Assembly (NCBI RefSeq): GCF_007830445.1
Contig: NZ_VLKR01000004.1
Coordinates: 1-64,000 of the forward strand
Direction: 5' to 3'
From: Sphingobacterium siyangense
GTDB lineage: Bacteria > Bacteroidota > Bacteroidia > Sphingobacteriales > Sphingobacteriaceae
DNA: 64,000 nucleotides
Numbering within the stretch: position 1 is the stretch's first letter; each line of letters begins with the position of its first letter. Under the pieces are notes generated by a model. The model was not told where the DNA came from, made no database searches, and saw only the letters and a list, made by a program, of their open reading frames with translations. This document shows, piece after piece, positions 8,021 through 16,464 of this stretch. The position numbers were made by a program, and so were the translations under genes.

Positions 8021-8380
8021 ATGAATTATAAGGAATTTGAAAACTGTTCCGTAAATCTTTTTTTCAGAATATTTTCCGGGAAATGGAAACCCCTGATCCT
8101 CCATCATTTTTTTTATACGGGTGATGAACGCTTCATTGAATTGTGGCGTAAAATGCCCAAGGTTTCCAAAAAAGTATTATTAGAACAACTAAAAGAAATG
8201 GAAAACGATGGAATTGTGGTTCGAAAACAAGTGAACACCTTTCCTCCGGAAGTATATTATGGCTTATCTGAAACGGGTAAAAGCCTAGAGCAATTGCTGC
8301 TTCATATTGAATCGTGGATGGAAAATTACCAGTTTCAGCATACTACCGAGTTAGACCCTATGAAAGAAAAGCAAAAATAG
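8021..8380 (+). CDS. HxlR-family transcriptional regulator
   Basis: 119 residues. ENCSVNLFFRIFSGKWKPLILHHFF is the conserved start of HxlR winged-helix proteins, where the usual CP-x(n)-GGKW core is recognisable although G is replaced by S. KVSKKVLLEQLKEMENDGIV is the recognition helix region. These are small dimeric sensors, often of electrophiles or quinones via the N-terminal Cys (here C9). Divergent from the MBL hydrolase, its likely target. Confidence 0.85.
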   Translation: MNYKEFENCSVNLFFRIFSGKWKPLILHHFFYTGDERFIELWRKMPKVSKKVLLEQLKEMENDGIVVRKQVNTFPPEVYYGLSETGKSLEQLLLHIESWMENYQFQHTTELDPMKEKQK

Positions 8381-8463
8381 GAAATGGTTTAATACATGGG
8401 GGCTGTGATACTGTCCCCTGATAAAAAGATGTATCTTAACCTATTAAAATTTATTATCCGATT

Positions 8464-9204
8464 ATGAAGCAGAACAAATATGACGAGCAAACATTCTTCG
8501 ATCAATATAAAAATATGGACAGATCTATTAAAGGTCTTGAAGGTGCCGGAGAATGGCATGCGTTAAAAAATATCCTTCCGAGCTTTGATGGCAAAAATGT
8601 ACTGGACCTGGGCTGCGGCTTTGGCTGGCATTGTCGCTATGCTATTGAAAACGGAGCTAAAACGGTAACAGGTGTCGACCTTTCCGAAAGGATGCTCAAT
8701 AAGGCGAAAGAAATCAATGACCTCCCTGGCATCACTTATATCAGAAGCGCATTGGAGGATATCAGGTTTGATGAGCAGGAGTTCGACTGCGTCATCAGTT
8801 CCCTTACATTCCATTACATCAAAGACTTTGATCCGCTTTGCATGCATATAAACCGTTGGCTAAAACCGGGCGGCAGTTTTGTGTTTTCTGTTGAGCATCC
8901 GATATTTACTGCAAGACCCGACCAAGACTGGATTTACGATGCAGCCGGAAACAAGTTATACTGGCCCGTGGACCATTACTTTGAAGAAGGAAAGCGGGAA
9001 ACACATTTCTTACAAAACAATGTAATAAAATACCATAGGACACTTACCACTTATCTTACAATCCTGCTTGCCAATAACTTTGCGATCGATTTAGTTACTG
9101 AACCACAGCCAAACATGGAAATGATTAACAGTGTCGCCGGAATGGCAGACGAACTCAGAAGGCCTATGATGCTGATCGTGTCGGCACAAAAAAGGCCGAA
9201 ATAA
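8464..9204 (+). CDS. Class I SAM-dependent methyltransferase
   Basis: 246 residues. Motif I is NVLDLGCGFGWHCRYAI; GVDLSERML supplies the acidic residue of motif II, and FDCVISSLTFHYI is motif IV. The fold is that of the Methyltransf_11/25 group (UbiE-like small-molecule methyltransferases). Substrate unknown. It lies 83 bases after the HxlR gene and could be co-transcribed, but the gap allows its own promoter. Confidence 0.88.
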   Translation: MKQNKYDEQTFFDQYKNMDRSIKGLEGAGEWHALKNILPSFDGKNVLDLGCGFGWHCRYAIENGAKTVTGVDLSERMLNKAKEINDLPGITYIRSALEDIRFDEQEFDCVISSLTFHYIKDFDPLCMHINRWLKPGGSFVFSVEHPIFTARPDQDWIYDAAGNKLYWPVDHYFEEGKRETHFLQNNVIKYHRTLTTYLTILLANNFAIDLVTEPQPNMEMINSVAGMADELRRPMMLIVSAQKRPK

Positions 9205-9243
9205 TCCAGCCCTGATATATAGTTATGATCCCAATAATGGGAT

Positions 9244-9377
9244 AGTCGGTTTTAAAAAAATAAAAAAACCTTGAGGAGGGGGATCTCAAGGTTTTTACTA
9301 CCTGTTATTAACCTAATTTATGAAAGTATTGGTATAACAATGGTTAGTTCGCTTTCGTTTGATCTTTTTATAAAAAA
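9244..9377 (+). repeat. Leader-like hairpin repeat, copy 1
   Basis: About 134 bases nearly identical to 14004-14138: an A/T tract, a stem CCTTGAG (9269-9275) / CTCAAGG (9285-9291), five T, then TACCTGTTATTAACCTAATTT and ATGAAA. The stem plus T-run looks like a terminator, but the downstream ATG at fixed spacing resembles the 5' leaders of SusC-type receptor genes in Sphingobacteriaceae (from memory, not checked). The ATG frame here is broken after five codons. A missing base restores a longer frame. Confidence 0.6.
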
Positions 9378-9626
9378 GTTGAGTTCGTCTGTTCGGCCTT
9401 ACAATTATTTTTATTTAAAAAGTGCTTTGACCTTTCAAAGATAAATGTTGACGCATTATACAACATGGTAGCCATTTATAACGAAACGGGTCAGACCGAA
9501 AAAGCCATCGAGATCTTAAATCAATTAATTAAATTGGAGCAAGTCCGAGCACAGAAGTTCTTGAGAGAAAACATAGCTAATTCATCTTTAGAAAGTCATT
9601 CAGTCGAACAGAGGCCTATGGAATAG
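9363..9626 (+). pseudogene. Relic of the C-terminal end of a TPR protein
   Basis: A start-less open frame whose last ~65 codons read DLSKINVDALYNMVAIYNETG-QTEKAIEILNQLIKLEQ, a clear tetratricopeptide unit (small, large and A-x-E positions conserved), then a polar tail ending SVEQRPME. The upstream part is lost in the leader-like repeat. Not functional as it stands. Confidence 0.55.
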
Positions 9627-9728
9627 CTTTAACAGGATATTTAGATAATTTAGAATGAACTTTACCAGTTTTAATAACTACCACAAACTTGACGTGGTTT
9701 TTGAGTTTTCGATCTAATGACACCGATT

Positions 9729-10107
9729 ATGTTACACAGTCTAAGATGGTCTTATATTTTTAAGCACTGGATAGGTACCTTACTATTGGGTACTACTAGT
9801 GACTATATCCCCAGGATTTAACCCATTAAATTTTCCGGGTATTGGTCAAACGATCCTCTTTTCGCTACTTTGGCTTTGCTATAGCACAATATATTCTATT
9901 CCTACGTTGATATGTTGTACACTGGCATTCTATTGGTTCAAGAACAATACGCTCAATGTCAATTGGATCAAAATGACTTTAATACTGATTACATTGGCTG
10001 GCATTGCAATGACAATGGCACTAACAATGGGATCAATGGAGAGGGCCATATATTATTCGATCGCTGCAATAATTACTGGGATATTATTTAAGATTGAGAA
10101 GGTATGA
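9729..10107 (+). pseudogene. Small four-helix membrane protein with a frameshift
   Basis: An ATG at 9729 opens MLHSLRWSYIFKHWIGTLLLG, an amphipathic/hydrophobic start in frame with a stop at 9822. From about 9795 the next frame continues as VTISPGFNPLNF..., with further membrane segments to ...GILFKIEKV at 10107. Joining the two gives a ~125-residue protein like the small uncharacterised membrane proteins common in Sphingobacterium. Alternatively, translation starts at the GTG at 9799, giving 102 residues. One extra base near 9790-9798 explains the break; sequencing error cannot be excluded. Confidence 0.5.
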
Positions 10108-10126
10108 TTAATTTGCTTACTAAAAT

Positions 10127-10183
10127 GTTAACCGGCTTTGGGCTTCGTTCTAACCCAAAAGGTCGTAAGATCAGTTGGAATAA
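10127..10183. repeat. Dispersed repeat, copy A
   Basis: GTTAACCGGCTTTGGGCTTCG through CGTAAGATCAGTTGGAATAA; related to 12986-13020 (copy B, shorter) and 25471-25526 (copy C). All three copies lie just after the 3' end of a plus-strand gene. No coding potential seen. Confidence 0.6.
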
Positions 10184-10210
10184 ACTAACACATATATAAG
10201 ACATTTGTCA

Positions 10211-10227
10211 TACATTTGTGCCAAATG
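10211..10227 (+). promoter_or_regulatory. -7 box and palindrome at the tetR start
   Basis: TACATTTG (10211-10218) matches TAnnTTTG and ends 6 bases before the ATG at 10225. The palindrome CATTTG-TGC-CAAATG (10213-10227) overlaps both box and start codon, so it could be the auto-operator of the TetR protein. The mRNA would be leaderless. Confidence 0.45.
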
Positions 10228-10782
10228 AATAGAGAAAAGCTAATTTATAGTGCAGTAAAAGTTTTAAATGAAGACTTTCACGCTCCTTTAGAGCGAGTAG
10301 CCGAGGTTGCAAAAATCAGTAAGCGAACTTTGTATCGATATTTTAAGGATAGAGATGCACTTATAACTGCCTGCTATGTCGATATGCTTGAAACCTGGTA
10401 TATCGCTATGGTTTCTGCATTTAACAGCGATACTAATCCGGTCAAACAACTGGAAGCAATGCTATACGCAGCTATCGACAGCGGTGTAAAATATATTTTC
10501 CTACACGCCCTTGAGGAGAGGCAGGTTGATGTGGCAGCGATGGACAAAGAAAAAGTTATTGCCTATCAACAAGCAAAAGAAAAGTGGTTTGCTATAGTTC
10601 CCCAGCTGCAGGCGAAACATATTATAGACAATCGCTTGTCCTCAGCCTGGATCAGACATCTCTTTGCCAGTGTGGCAAGAGCAAGTGTGAAGGCATTAAA
10701 TTCTGGTGACGTCGCTCCAAATGATCTTAAAAAATTTGCCTGGCTATCATTTAGCCGTAGTATAGGAATCGTGGAGTCTTAA
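10225..10782 (+). CDS. TetR/AcrR-family transcriptional regulator
   Basis: 185 residues. The N-terminal helix-turn-helix reads LERVAEVAKISKRTLYRYFKDRDAL, the standard TetR signature. The C-terminal ligand-binding half is all-helical and not assignable to a ligand. A TTG at 10216 would add three residues, but ATG 10225 is preferred. The esterase gene starts 14 bases downstream and is probably in the same transcript. Confidence 0.85.
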   Translation: MNREKLIYSAVKVLNEDFHAPLERVAEVAKISKRTLYRYFKDRDALITACYVDMLETWYIAMVSAFNSDTNPVKQLEAMLYAAIDSGVKYIFLHALEERQVDVAAMDKEKVIAYQQAKEKWFAIVPQLQAKHIIDNRLSSAWIRHLFASVARASVKALNSGDVAPNDLKKFAWLSFSRSIGIVES

Positions 10783-10796
10783 ATATATAATAAACT

Positions 10797-11642
10797 ATGA
10801 TACAATCTTTTTTGCTAATAGGGCAATCAAATATGGCCGGCCGCGGAATTCCGGATTCAGTGCCGCCTATCATCAACGAATCAATAAAGATGCTTCGCAA
10901 TGGACGCTGGCAGATAATGGCCGAACCCATACACAATGACAGGCTTATGGCTGGTGTGGGGCTCGCATCATCATTTGCTGCCTCCTGGCATGCGGATCAC
11001 ATTGGCGAGGAGATCGGCCTTATCCCTTGTGCTGATGGCGGTACCAGCTTAAATGACTGGCAGGTTGGTGGCGCGCTCTTTGACCACGCTATTTTTCAGG
11101 CTAAACTTGCTCAACGTAGCAGCCAGTTGACAGGAATATTGTGGCATCAGGGAGAAAATGACTCTTCCGCCGAACTGGCCGCAAAATATGGTGAAAAGTT
11201 TGATAGTATAGTCAATGAGCTACGGAAGCAATTAGGGGCTCCTGAAGTACCCCTGATTATCGGCGCGATCGGCGATTTTTTGCCTTATGGTCTATTTGGA
11301 GCGCATTTCAATGATTACCATTTGGTCAACAGCGCCTTAAAAAAATATGCAGCATCGCACAACAATTGTCACTTCGTTTCGGCAAAAGGATTAACTGCAA
11401 ACGAAGACCAAATTCATTTCAACGCGTCGTCGCTTAGAAAATTCGGACTACGATACTATCAGGCATTTTTAAATGCAGCAGATGTGACCGAAGCTTTACC
11501 TGATGAAGATGAACTACTAGGGAAAATTTATGGACGTGAACTGTCCTCCAACGAAAAGAAGTTTATTTTAGATGTCAACTTTGCATCCGGGAAAATCTCG
11601 TTAAGTGAATTCCAGCATCAACTGAAATTGATCGATAAATAA
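10797..11642 (+). CDS. SGNH-type acetyl/sialate esterase (SASA domain)
   Basis: 281 residues. FLLIGQSNMAGRG at the very N-terminus carries the catalytic serine of block I; GILWHQGENDS is the conserved WHQGE block, and DQIHFN supplies the C-terminal His. No signal peptide, so unlike most SASA esterases it should be cytoplasmic. The last ~70 residues (EALPDEDELLGKIYG...) form a helical extension not usual for the family. Probably removes O-acetyl groups from sugars; substrate unknown. It is in the same transcription unit as tetR. Confidence 0.85.
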   Translation: MIQSFLLIGQSNMAGRGIPDSVPPIINESIKMLRNGRWQIMAEPIHNDRLMAGVGLASSFAASWHADHIGEEIGLIPCADGGTSLNDWQVGGALFDHAIFQAKLAQRSSQLTGILWHQGENDSSAELAAKYGEKFDSIVNELRKQLGAPEVPLIIGAIGDFLPYGLFGAHFNDYHLVNSALKKYAASHNNCHFVSAKGLTANEDQIHFNASSLRKFGLRYYQAFLNAADVTEALPDEDELLGKIYGRELSSNEKKFILDVNFASGKISLSEFQHQLKLIDK

Positions 11643-11789
11643 TTCAAGATTCATGTTATATCGGCGAGATATTAAACGATGTTATGATCTAAAGACGTTT
11701 ATTCTTAAAGTATTCACAGAGTTGGATGAAAAGTTAATGAGAAGTATAGACTTGGAACAGTAAAAACAACCATGATTAATCTTATAATG

Positions 11790-11823
11790 ATTTATTATTC
11801 GTGACTGTTCATTTATTATTCGT
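11790..11823. promoter_or_regulatory. Two direct repeats ATTTATTATTCGT, 21 bases apart
   Basis: Identical 13-mers at 11790-11802 and 11811-11823, one start every two helical turns, 60-93 bases before the DUF5694 gene. The spacing suits a regulator binding one face of the DNA. The rest of the 240-base gap (11643-11882) shows nothing else recognisable. Confidence 0.35.
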
Positions 11824-11882
11824 AGCAGATAAGCAATCCCTATTTATTAGTTTCGTGAATTATTTATTTTTAACACTATTGT

Positions 11883-12731
11883 ATGCAAAATTCTTATTTC
11901 ACTAAAATTTTCACGGTCCTTTTTCTGATACTTTTTCAATTTTCAGCGCTATCGGCTCAGGAGAAAATAAAGGTTATTTTACTCGGAACCTATCATTTCA
12001 ATAATCCAGGAAACGATATGATTAAAGTACAGGATAGAAATATCCTATCCCCAGAAAATCAAAAGGACCTGGATAATGTCGTGGAAAAAATCTATTCATC
12101 TGATTATAAACCTGAACAAATATTTGTTGAAAGCAATTTTAATGAAAAGAAACAGTTAGATGCAAATTACAAGTCTTATCTAAAGAATCAATATAACGCG
12201 TTCACCGATACAATAAAAAGCGAACGGATGAGAAGATTTTTTAAGGAAGGTGAAACGGTTCAACTGGGATTTCGATTGGCAAAAAAATTGAAACATCAGG
12301 AATTGTATCCAATTGATACACTGATCGAAATGAGATTTGATATTTTGATGAAAGAGGCTAATTCCAATCCTACCTTAAAAAAAGAACTTGAAGAAATAAA
12401 ATTGTCAATGTCGGATAAGTGTCTGGAAGAAAAGAATTTGAGTCAAATCTTTTTATGCATGAATGAAAAATCGAAACTAGACAACAATATTGGCTTTTAT
12501 TTTTCATTCGCAAACAAAATTATGATCGGGAAAGATTATTTTGGTGCTAGACTCGTTACTGACTGGTATAAAAGAAATTTAATTATGTATGCCAATATCC
12601 AAAATCAAATTAAGCCTGGTACAAAAACCATCTTTATTTTGGTTGGAACCGGACATGCTTCAATATTTAGAACATTTTTTGAGGTTGATAAAAAGTTTGA
12701 ATTAGTGGATCTAACAAAAATCTTTAATTAA
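11883..12731 (+). CDS. DUF5694-type secreted protein (TraB/ChaN-like fold)
   Basis: 282 residues. A hydrophobic signal peptide ends at about ALSAQ (residues 1-24). Motifs: KVILLGTYHFNNPGND, EQIFVESNF and, near the C-terminus, IFILVGTGHASIFRTFF. A GTxH / E / GxGH triad is characteristic of the EreA/ChaN/TraB/TIKI superfamily, where these residues form the active or metal/heme site. Function unknown; envelope or periplasmic location inferred. Confidence 0.75.
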   Translation: MQNSYFTKIFTVLFLILFQFSALSAQEKIKVILLGTYHFNNPGNDMIKVQDRNILSPENQKDLDNVVEKIYSSDYKPEQIFVESNFNEKKQLDANYKSYLKNQYNAFTDTIKSERMRRFFKEGETVQLGFRLAKKLKHQELYPIDTLIEMRFDILMKEANSNPTLKKELEEIKLSMSDKCLEEKNLSQIFLCMNEKSKLDNNIGFYFSFANKIMIGKDYFGARLVTDWYKRNLIMYANIQNQIKPGTKTIFILVGTGHASIFRTFFEVDKKFELVDLTKIFN

Positions 12732-12922
12732 TATTAGGAGATCAGAGTTTATAACTCTTACTCCTTCCATTTCCATTGGATCCCCGTTAGGCATTTTCGC
12801 TAATAAAACTTTATTTTCCGCCGATTTAAAGGACATGGTTTAGGAGTGTTGAGTCTAAGCTTTCGATATATTCTTTGAATTCAATCGTACCTACACAACA
12901 TCTTAGGCTACTTTTCTCAAAT

Positions 12923-12960
12923 AAAAGGCTCCCTTCTTAACCGATAAGGGAACCTTTTTT
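12923..12960 (+). terminator. Rho-independent terminator
   Basis: AAAAGGCTCCCTT (12923-12935) pairs with AAGGGAACCTTTTT (12947-12960) with one mismatch, and a T-run follows. The preceding A-run lets it act for both strands, which suits the convergent genes ending at 12731 and 13044. It is related to the element at 1445-1477. Confidence 0.75.
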
Positions 12961-12985
12961 GGCTATATGTACGCTTTAGCTAAAT

Positions 12986-13020
12986 GTTAACCGACTTTGG
13001 GCTTTGATCTAATTTAAAAT
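12986..13020. repeat. Dispersed repeat, copy B
   Basis: GTTAACCGACTTTGGGCTTTG ATCTAATTTAAA, the left two-thirds of the repeat seen at 10127-10183 and 25471-25526. It follows the terminator in the convergent gap. Confidence 0.5.
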
Positions 13021-13043
13021 TAGGTATATTTTTGGATTTCGGC

Positions 13044-13841
13044 TTATTCTTTCGTTAATAAAAGGGCTATATCCTGTTTTGCAAGCACATGGCCTTTATG
13101 GACAATATTACTCTTGAGATAAAGGAAACATTGATCGATACGATCGAGTTTGCCTATTAACACTTTTATAGACTTTATATCCAGTTCTCCCATTTCCGCA
13201 GGAACGACTTTATTCGGATCTGAAATTAATTTTCCATCTTTCTTAAATTCTTCGAGTTGCCAAGAGTAACCTGTCCAAGGTCCTGCGACCAATGTTGTCT
13301 GTTTGGCATCCAAACTGATCTGTCCTTTATATTCCAAGCCCAGACTATCAACCCTGACCCGCTGGTCTTTTAAATCGATGACTAGATATTTCAAATAATC
13401 GCCGAAGTCTTTAGGCTCGAAATGGATACTATTGTCCTTGCGAATGATCTTGAGCTCCATAGCCCCTATTTTGTCTAATTTGATAGATTGCGAGAACTCC
13501 ATAAAAGCAGCATACTCCTCTTCACTAATACCTAGATTTTTGTGATATGGTATAGGCTCTCCCGGTTTTAACTCCTTCATGGTTTTGAAAAACCAATCTT
13601 CATTGGTTTTCATGGCTTGTTTCATCTTCCCAACAATTGCAAGCTGCGATGCATTCGGTCGGGGAATTCCCAACACCGCTGCCGTATAGTTGCCTTCAGG
13701 AAGTTGTCCGTCAACGAAGTTAATTGCCAACGCATTGCTGTCCACCCCTGATTGCTTTTGCGCAGAAACATTGAAGGAAAATATGAATGCCACTAGCACC
13801 CCATAAAAACGAAAATATTGGTATAGAAATGTCATGTTCAA
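13044..13841 (-). CDS. Secreted protein of unknown function
   Basis: 265 residues with a signal peptide (hydrophobic to about FSFNVSAQ, residue 28), no lipobox and no further membrane segments. The body contains PEGNYTAAVLGIPRPNAS, an acidic helix and beta-strand-rich C-terminal half. No family recognised. It stands alone between convergent terminator and relic sequences. Confidence 0.7.
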   Translation of the reverse strand: MNMTFLYQYFRFYGVLVAFIFSFNVSAQKQSGVDSNALAINFVDGQLPEGNYTAAVLGIPRPNASQLAIVGKMKQAMKTNEDWFFKTMKELKPGEPIPYHKNLGISEEEYAAFMEFSQSIKLDKIGAMELKIIRKDNSIHFEPKDFGDYLKYLVIDLKDQRVRVDSLGLEYKGQISLDAKQTTLVAGPWTGYSWQLEEFKKDGKLISDPNKVVPAEMGELDIKSIKVLIGKLDRIDQCFLYLKSNIVHKGHVLAKQDIALLLTKE

Positions 13842-13884
13842 CGTATTTGATCGATGAAATTACGGTTTAATCCTGACAATCCGC

Positions 13885-13999
13885 CATTTTCAGAGCCAAA
13901 GGTACATCTTTAGTGAAGAGACTAGACCAGCCTGGCAGGATCCCTCTCCAACTATTCTTCCTCCTTCAATAAGTATGCATAACAAACCTTATCATAAAG
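13885..13999 (-). pseudogene. Deleted second copy of the 6500-6886 gene
   Basis: Bases 13885-13942 match the 3' end of the 6500-6886 gene (about 6505-6563) and 13947-13998 match its middle/5' part (about 6773-6826), with some 200 bases missing between. No open frame survives. It shows that the orphan gene was present twice in this region. Confidence 0.7.
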
Positions 14000-14003
14000 G
14001 AAT

Positions 14004-14138
14004 GGTCGGTTCCTAAAAAAATAAAAAAACCTTGAGGAGAGGGATCTCAAGGTTTTTACTACCTGTTATTAACCTAATTTATGAAAAGTATTCTTATAAC
14101 AATGGTTGATTCCTTTTCGTTTGATCTTTTATAAAAAA
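14004..14138 (+). repeat. Leader-like hairpin repeat, copy 2
   Basis: Near-identical to 9244-9377: stem CCTTGAG (14030-14036) / CTCAAGG (14046-14052), T-run, TACCTGTTATTAACCTAATTT, then ATGAAA. Here the ATG opens a short frame MKSILITMVDSFSFDLL that ends after 17 codons. In copy 1 the same frame continues after a one-base correction. Both look like 5' leaders whose genes have been lost. Confidence 0.6.
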
Positions 14139-14260
14139 CTCACCGACCCGATCACGGGTCTGTTGTCCAATTCGTTCCCTTGATCGCGGTGCCGGGCGAC
14201 TGAGTCGTTGTTGTCGCGATATTGCTTGAACAATACGCCCAATTGTCCTAAAAATTCCAT
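14129..14260 (-). CDS. Short ORF after the AraC gene, doubtful
   Basis: 43 codons, MEFLGQLGVLFKQYRDNND...GSVSFL, starting 7 bases after the AraC stop. Its charged helical composition is protein-like, but it may equally be the 3' scrap of another gene. No family recognised. Confidence 0.25.
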   Translation of the reverse strand: MEFLGQLGVLFKQYRDNNDSVARHRDQGNELDNRPVIGSVSFL

Positions 14261-14267
14261 TGTTCTA

Positions 14268-15071
14268 TTAGAGCCCAGTTGTGGTTGTTCCAAATTTTTC
14301 TTTAAACGAAGCATAAAAATGGGATAAGTTCTCAAACCCTAGATCCAGATAAAAATCGGATGGCTTTTGTTTTTTGTGCCTGATTAAATAATGGGCTTCG
14401 TCCAAACGCTTTGCCAATAACCATTTTTTTGGCGTTGTACCAAATGCTCTAGCAAAATCTCGCTTAAAGCCGGAAAGACTTCTTCCGGTCAGTTTTGCAA
14501 AAGATGTTACTGATACATTGAACATAAAATTCTGGTTCATAAATTCTTCCAAATCTATTTTGTAGGGTTCGGAAAAATCGAACAGAATTTGTTTAAAATC
14601 AGGGTTGCACTGTATTAATAACTCGATGGCTTCCCTGATTTTTAAATCTGCCAATCGTGGCGTTGCTTCTTTTTTCTTATTGATATACGGAGCCAGTGAA
14701 ACGAAATAATTTTGCAGAAAATCATCCGGTTCAAATAACAATTTCTGTTTGCCGGTGTATTTTTTGTCCACCACAATTTTGTTTTCCAAGGCATACTGTT
14801 GCAATGTTTCCTTGTCCAACGTAATGGATACAAATTGGTATTTCCCCGATTTTGCAGGATATTTTATCGTTCTTATTAATTGATTTTTACGAACCAATAC
14901 GACGACGTTTTCAGGAATTACGCTATTTCCGTCAGCGTGAAAAGCGTGTGTTTCTCCCGATAATTGAAATCCTAAGAAATGCTCGGGAATAAACTCTTCA
15001 TTTCCTCTATGCTTTTCAAATACACAGGAATAGACCAACTTATCAAAAATAATTTCACGCTTTGCTTCCAT
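14268..15071 (-). CDS. AraC-family transcriptional regulator
   Basis: 267 residues. The C-terminal half has two helix-turn-helix motifs: VSVTSFAKLTGRSLSGFKRDF and then PSDFYLDLGFENLSHFYASFKEKFG, with the AraC signature PKKWLLAKRLDEA between. The N-terminal ~150 residues are a cupin-like sensor. The box GATATTTG (one mismatch to TAnnTTTG) ends 4 bases before the ATG, suggesting a leaderless mRNA in addition to read-through from the SDR and HbpS genes. It probably regulates these two neighbours. Confidence 0.9.
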   Translation of the reverse strand: MEAKREIIFDKLVYSCVFEKHRGNEEFIPEHFLGFQLSGETHAFHADGNSVIPENVVVLVRKNQLIRTIKYPAKSGKYQFVSITLDKETLQQYALENKIVVDKKYTGKQKLLFEPDDFLQNYFVSLAPYINKKKEATPRLADLKIREAIELLIQCNPDFKQILFDFSEPYKIDLEEFMNQNFMFNVSVTSFAKLTGRSLSGFKRDFARAFGTTPKKWLLAKRLDEAHYLIRHKKQKPSDFYLDLGFENLSHFYASFKEKFGTTTTGL

Positions 15072-15090
15072 ACCACAAATATCTTAAATT

Positions 15091-15492
15091 TTAATTCAAC
15101 CCGACAGCTCCTGCACCCGCGATTTCTTTATCCTGTTCTGGAGAGCCCCCCGAAGAAGCTATAGCCCCAATGATATTCCCGTTTTTATCCTTCAGCACGA
15201 CACCTCCAGCAATGGTCAATAGTCCGTCATTTGAATTCAGCATTCCATATCCGTGAATATCTGCTCCGGAAACGATTGTGCCCATTATGTCACTATCTAC
15301 ACCGAACATTACGGCGGTTCTGGCTTTTTTTACGGCAAATTCTATTACTCCAAAGACACTGTCTAATCTTGCAAAAGCAAGCAGATGCCCCCCAGCGTCA
15401 ACCACTGCAATGCTTACGGGAATGTTTAAAGCTTTCGCTTTTTCTATGGAAGCATTTAAGGCTTTCGTTGCTTCGTTATAAGTTATGTTCAT
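15091..15492 (-). CDS. GlcG/HbpS-family heme-binding-like protein
   Basis: 133 residues covering the whole domain: an N-terminal helix EATKALNASIEKAKALNIPV, then SIAVVDAGGHLLAFARLD, and the glycine-rich IAGGVVLKDKNGNIIGAIASSGGSPEQD. HbpS relatives bind heme or degradation products and assemble as octamers; GlcG is of unknown function. No signal peptide, hence cytoplasmic. Between the SDR gene (39 bases) and the AraC gene (19 bases), so it is probably co-transcribed. Confidence 0.85.
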   Translation of the reverse strand: MNITYNEATKALNASIEKAKALNIPVSIAVVDAGGHLLAFARLDSVFGVIEFAVKKARTAVMFGVDSDIMGTIVSGADIHGYGMLNSNDGLLTIAGGVVLKDKNGNIIGAIASSGGSPEQDKEIAGAGAVGLN

Positions 15493-15531
15493 TTTTCAAG
15501 TTTTTATGATCCGTGCTTTATGGACTTCTAT

Positions 15532-16323
15532 TTAGCTTTTAGCCGTCCAAGCTTCTGCCTGCAATTGTTTTACAAAATCTTCTGTTTCTTTTGGATGTAC
15601 ATTTCTGAAGTTCGAATTTTCATCCAACGCCACATCAACGATACACTCCGCCATCGATTGAGGATCTAACTGGTTGGCCAAAGCTTCGGCAGTACCATCG
15701 AATGCAGATGGAGGTGTAAAATTGGTTTCGGGATTGTACCAACGGGAAATTGTATCAACACCTCGATCATTAAAACCGGTTCCAAAAATACCCGGATTAC
15801 AGGTTGCAATCTTGATATTGAATGGCGCCAATTCTGTTTTCAACCCCTCAGCGATTGATCCCATTGCGTGCTTGGATGCACAATAAGCGGCCACATAAGG
15901 AACGGTCCATAATTCTCCCATAGAAGTTGTGAAAACAATTTTACCAGGTCTTTTTTCGTCAATAAATTTTTTGATAAAACCTTGCGCCAGTTGCAATCCA
16001 CCAAAAACATTGACATCAAACATCGAACGGATTAGGTTTACAGGCTGCTCCGCAATGGGACCACCTTCCATAATTCCGGCATTACTGATCAAAATATCGA
16101 TATCGTATTTTTTAGTGATATAAGCGATATCTGTAGCATTGGTTACATCCAATTTATCCACAGTCATTTCTACGCCTTGCTCTTTGGCATCTCTTATCAA
16201 GTCGCTCATTTGCGGATAAACTTGCACTGTTGCAATCACCTTATGTCCTTTTTTTGCTAAATCAAAAGCGGCAATTTTTCCAAATCCACTTGCAGCTCCT
16301 GTGATTAAAATTCTCTTGCTCAT
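15532..16323 (-). CDS. SDR-family NAD(P)-dependent oxidoreductase
   Basis: 263 residues. Cofactor motif TGAASGFG at residues 8-15, NAG at about 82, catalytic Ser in TTSMGE and the YxxxK motif as Y-C-A-S-K. Classical SDR length. The IRSMFDVNVFGGLQLAQ stretch also fits. Substrate not predictable. It heads the SDR-HbpS-AraC unit; this combination is a frequent AraC-controlled aldehyde/ketone detoxification layout in Bacteroidota (inference). Confidence 0.9.
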   Translation of the reverse strand: MSKRILITGAASGFGKIAAFDLAKKGHKVIATVQVYPQMSDLIRDAKEQGVEMTVDKLDVTNATDIAYITKKYDIDILISNAGIMEGGPIAEQPVNLIRSMFDVNVFGGLQLAQGFIKKFIDEKRPGKIVFTTSMGELWTVPYVAAYCASKHAMGSIAEGLKTELAPFNIKIATCNPGIFGTGFNDRGVDTISRWYNPETNFTPPSAFDGTAEALANQLDPQSMAECIVDVALDENSNFRNVHPKETEDFVKQLQAEAWTAKS

Positions 16324-16464
16324 ATTTTCTGTATTTAAAAGTTATACAGCAAAATTGGACTAATTAGCGATGAAATTAATTCGTGAGAAGTTCAAAATTA
16401 TATTGGCAGAAAGTCCAAGCAATTGTTGGGTGTTAGCTATTTATCATTTTTTGTTTCAGATAAC

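Noticed and set aside
14129-14335. A 68-codon frame overlapping the AraC gene
   Set aside because: The first third is out-of-frame AraC coding sequence; only the part from 14260 on could be independent.
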